From the NCBI GenBank assembly GCA_041744075.1, contig JBGTLQ010000255.1:1-6258 (forward strand): a DNA stretch of 6,258 nucleotides. Reading direction: 5' to 3'. The position numbers and the translations under genes were made by a program. The DNA comes from JAJTZA01 sp041744075. Its GTDB lineage: Bacteria; Verrucomicrobiota; Verrucomicrobiia; Chthoniobacterales; Terrimicrobiaceae. The stretch's first letter is position 1. Each line of letters starts with the position of its first letter. Below, piece after piece: positions 5,382 through 6,258 of this stretch. The notes under the pieces were generated by a model that worked only from the letters and a program-made list of their open reading frames with translations, had not been told where the DNA came from and did not search any database.

Positions 5382-5410
5382 TGTCTAAGGGCAACCCATT
5401 GGATTGTCAA
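5382..5410 (-). promoter_or_regulatory. Possible leftward promoter
   Basis: Read leftwards, a perfect TTGACA (5410-5405) is followed after 17 bases by TAGACA (5387-5382), a poor -10 with three of six consensus bases. It would drive transcription through the stem-loop array into the 80-residue gene, giving a leader of about 185 nt. A palindrome CTGACGTCAG lies just upstream at 5418-5427. Confidence 0.25.
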
Positions 5411-5452
5411 TATTTATCTGACGTCAGCGGTGTTGGGTTCAGGCGGCATTAG

Positions 5453-5479
5453 TTGAGAATCTGGTTAACAGATTCTCAA
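5453..5479. repeat. Perfect 11-bp inverted repeat
   Basis: TTGAGAATCTG (5453-5463) and CAGATTCTCAA (5469-5479) are perfect complements around a GTTAA loop. There is no T run after it on either strand, so it is not a simple terminator. It may be an operator or an RNA stem in the leader of the HEPN gene. The inner loop of the hairpin at 4871-4885 is also GTTAA. Confidence 0.6.
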
Positions 5480-5490
5480 TCCTTCAAGAG

Positions 5491-5558
5491 TTTTTCAACA
5501 TTTTGGCTGGTTAAGGCGGTGTTCGTTCGGCCTGTTGAAGAACCTCCCGGTTTTTCAA
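5491..5558 (+). promoter_or_regulatory. Mutually exclusive stems in the HEPN leader
   Basis: TTGAAGAACC (5535-5544) pairs with GGTTTTTCAA (5549-5558) over 10 bp with a TCCC loop. Most of the same left arm, within TGTTGAAGAA (5533-5542), can instead pair with TTTTTCAACA (5491-5500) over 10 bp. Each stem contains one G-U pair. Only one of the two can form at a time, the layout of a switch. Any link to the terminator-like hairpin that follows is inferred. Confidence 0.42.
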
Positions 5559-5578
5559 GAGGGGGATGGGTTGAGCGT

Positions 5579-5628
5579 AAAAAATCCCGCCACCGTTATC
5601 CTGGCTTGGCTCGGGTGGCAGGTTTGTT
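5579..5628. terminator. Bidirectional terminator-like hairpin before the HEPN gene
   Basis: CCCGCCACC (5586-5594) pairs with GGTGGCAGG (5614-5622) over nine positions with one wobble on the minus-strand RNA. A6 precedes it (5579-5584), so read leftwards it ends in T6, a good intrinsic terminator. Read rightwards it is followed by TTTGTT (5623-5628), a weaker terminator lying only 12 nt before the HEPN start. In that direction it could attenuate transcription into the HEPN gene. Confidence 0.48.
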
Positions 5629-5640
5629 AAGAAAACCGCA

Positions 5641-6189
5641 ATGTCGAAGGCACGCGAGTTATTTGATGTCTCAATCCGGGATGCGGAGGATCTATTGACC
5701 CACTTCGACAGTCAGACAAAGCCACCACCAAAGAACGCCGAAGTTCTCAAACGTGCAGGCCTGGTCATGGCACTCACCGCATGGGAGACGTTCGTTGAGG
5801 ACAGGGTTTATGAGGAAGTCTCGCGCAATTCCCAGGTGGTGGAGGGAACCCACACAGGCAAGTTCATGCGAGCGCGACTGGAGGAAGAATTGAAGCGTTT
5901 TAATAACCCGGCTTCCGACAAGACCCGTAAGATCTTCATTGACTATGTTGGAGTGGACGTGACGAAACACTGGAAGTGGCCAGGATACGAGAGCGCAACG
6001 GCCAAGAAGAAGCTGGACGAGTTGCTCGGTATACGGGGCGCCATTGTCCATCGTTCCAAGGAGGATGACGCAGGCGGGCCACCTAAAGCTCACGCGGTGA
6101 GGAGGGATGATCTCGCAAAGGCCATTCGATTTCTCAAGGGGTTGGTCGAAGTCACGGACAAGGCGCTTTTAGACAACATCACCTCCTGA
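5641..6189 (+). CDS. HEPN-superfamily protein, probable ribonuclease
   Basis: This 182-residue, largely helical protein resembles the RiboL-PSP type of HEPN domain. Helix 1 is MSKARELFDVSIRDAEDLL. A second helix, AGLVMALTAWETFVEDRVYE (39-58), carries the acidic E-T-F-V-E-D stretch typical of the group. The signature is LLGIRGAIVHR, where R132 and H137 give the R-x4-H motif that forms the active site in ribonuclease HEPN proteins. A further helix, DDLAKAIRFLKGLVEVTDKA, ends the domain. HEPN ribonucleases act in the cytoplasm as toxins, in abortive infection and in CRISPR effectors, cutting tRNA or mRNA; the target here is unknown. No MNT nucleotidyltransferase partner is visible, though a gene may follow beyond 6258. 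The start has no Shine-Dalgarno site, and the leader is packed with hairpins, so control through RNA structure is plausible. Confidence 0.8.
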   Translation: MSKARELFDVSIRDAEDLLTHFDSQTKPPPKNAEVLKRAGLVMALTAWETFVEDRVYEEVSRNSQVVEGTHTGKFMRARLEEELKRFNNPASDKTRKIFIDYVGVDVTKHWKWPGYESATAKKKLDELLGIRGAIVHRSKEDDAGGPPKAHAVRRDDLAKAIRFLKGLVEVTDKALLDNITS

Positions 6190-6227
6190 CGCTTCGTCGA
6201 AATCGTCGACATTTGTAGCGATTTTTT
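6190..6227 (+). terminator. Possible intrinsic terminator of the HEPN gene
   Basis: CGCT (6190-6193) pairs with AGCG (6217-6220) around an inner GTCGA-AATCG-TCGAC hairpin (6196-6210), and ATTTTTT follows at 6221-6227. The stem is weak, but the T run and position just after the stop codon suit termination. Bases 6228-6258 hold nothing I can identify. Confidence 0.4.
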
Positions 6228-6258
6228 GTTATTGGGCTTGGTGGGTTTAAATCGATAC

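Noticed and set aside
4396..5636. Repeated GTTAA words that might mark integron attC sites
   Set aside because: The words do not extend to paired GTTRRRY and RYYYAAC boxes at attC spacing. Genes lie on both strands, and no integrase is present.
5692..6093. A 133-codon minus-strand frame ending before the bidirectional terminator-like hairpin
   Set aside because: It is antisense to the HEPN gene. The terminator position is suggestive, but the protein has no recognisable features.
1..6258. CRISPR array, rRNA, insertion sequence or transposase
   Set aside because: No regularly spaced repeats, ribosomal sequence, terminal inverted repeats around a gene or transposase-like protein was found.

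Overview
This window looks like an accessory or mobile region of a bacterial genome, not core chromosome. There are no rRNA, tRNA or housekeeping genes. Most reading frames are short, several are regulators, and one frame is broken. Moderately high G+C coding sequence with weak or absent Shine-Dalgarno sites, together with the look of the regulatory proteins, makes me lean weakly towards Verrucomicrobiota or Planctomycetota. No marker gene is present to settle this.

The left half (1-3676) is read leftwards. From promoter-proximal to distal it holds a calcineurin-like metallophosphoesterase (2846-3676), a sigma-like two-domain regulator (2102-2746), a 567-bp AT-rich intergenic stretch with possible operators and one possible small rightward ORF, a helix-turn-helix protein with a lysine-rich tail (962-1534), a LmbU-like protein translationally coupled to it (354-965), and an unrecognised protein cut by the window edge (1-300). 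The three regulator-type proteins are probably a control module of a mobile element.

The right half begins at a divergent gap (3677-3829). A rightward set of three small genes follows: an unrecognised 104-residue protein, a GNAT acetyltransferase whose frame must shift by -1 to be complete, and a 157-residue protein with a recognisable conserved block. The first two overlap by ATGA. The set ends at a strong intrinsic-terminator-like hairpin that, unusually, lies inside the last reading frame. A leftward 80-residue gene (4946-5188) converges on it.

A 452-bp non-coding stretch (5189-5640) is packed with stem-loops: five short hairpins in 5264-5366, then a perfect 11-bp hairpin, a pair of mutually exclusive stems and a bidirectional terminator-like hairpin. 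This lies directly before a HEPN-family protein (5641-6189) with an R-x4-H ribonuclease-type motif. The HEPN gene and its structured leader, and the frameshifted GNAT unit, are the two best candidates for an undescribed toxin or defence-type system. Both are inferences from sequence alone.
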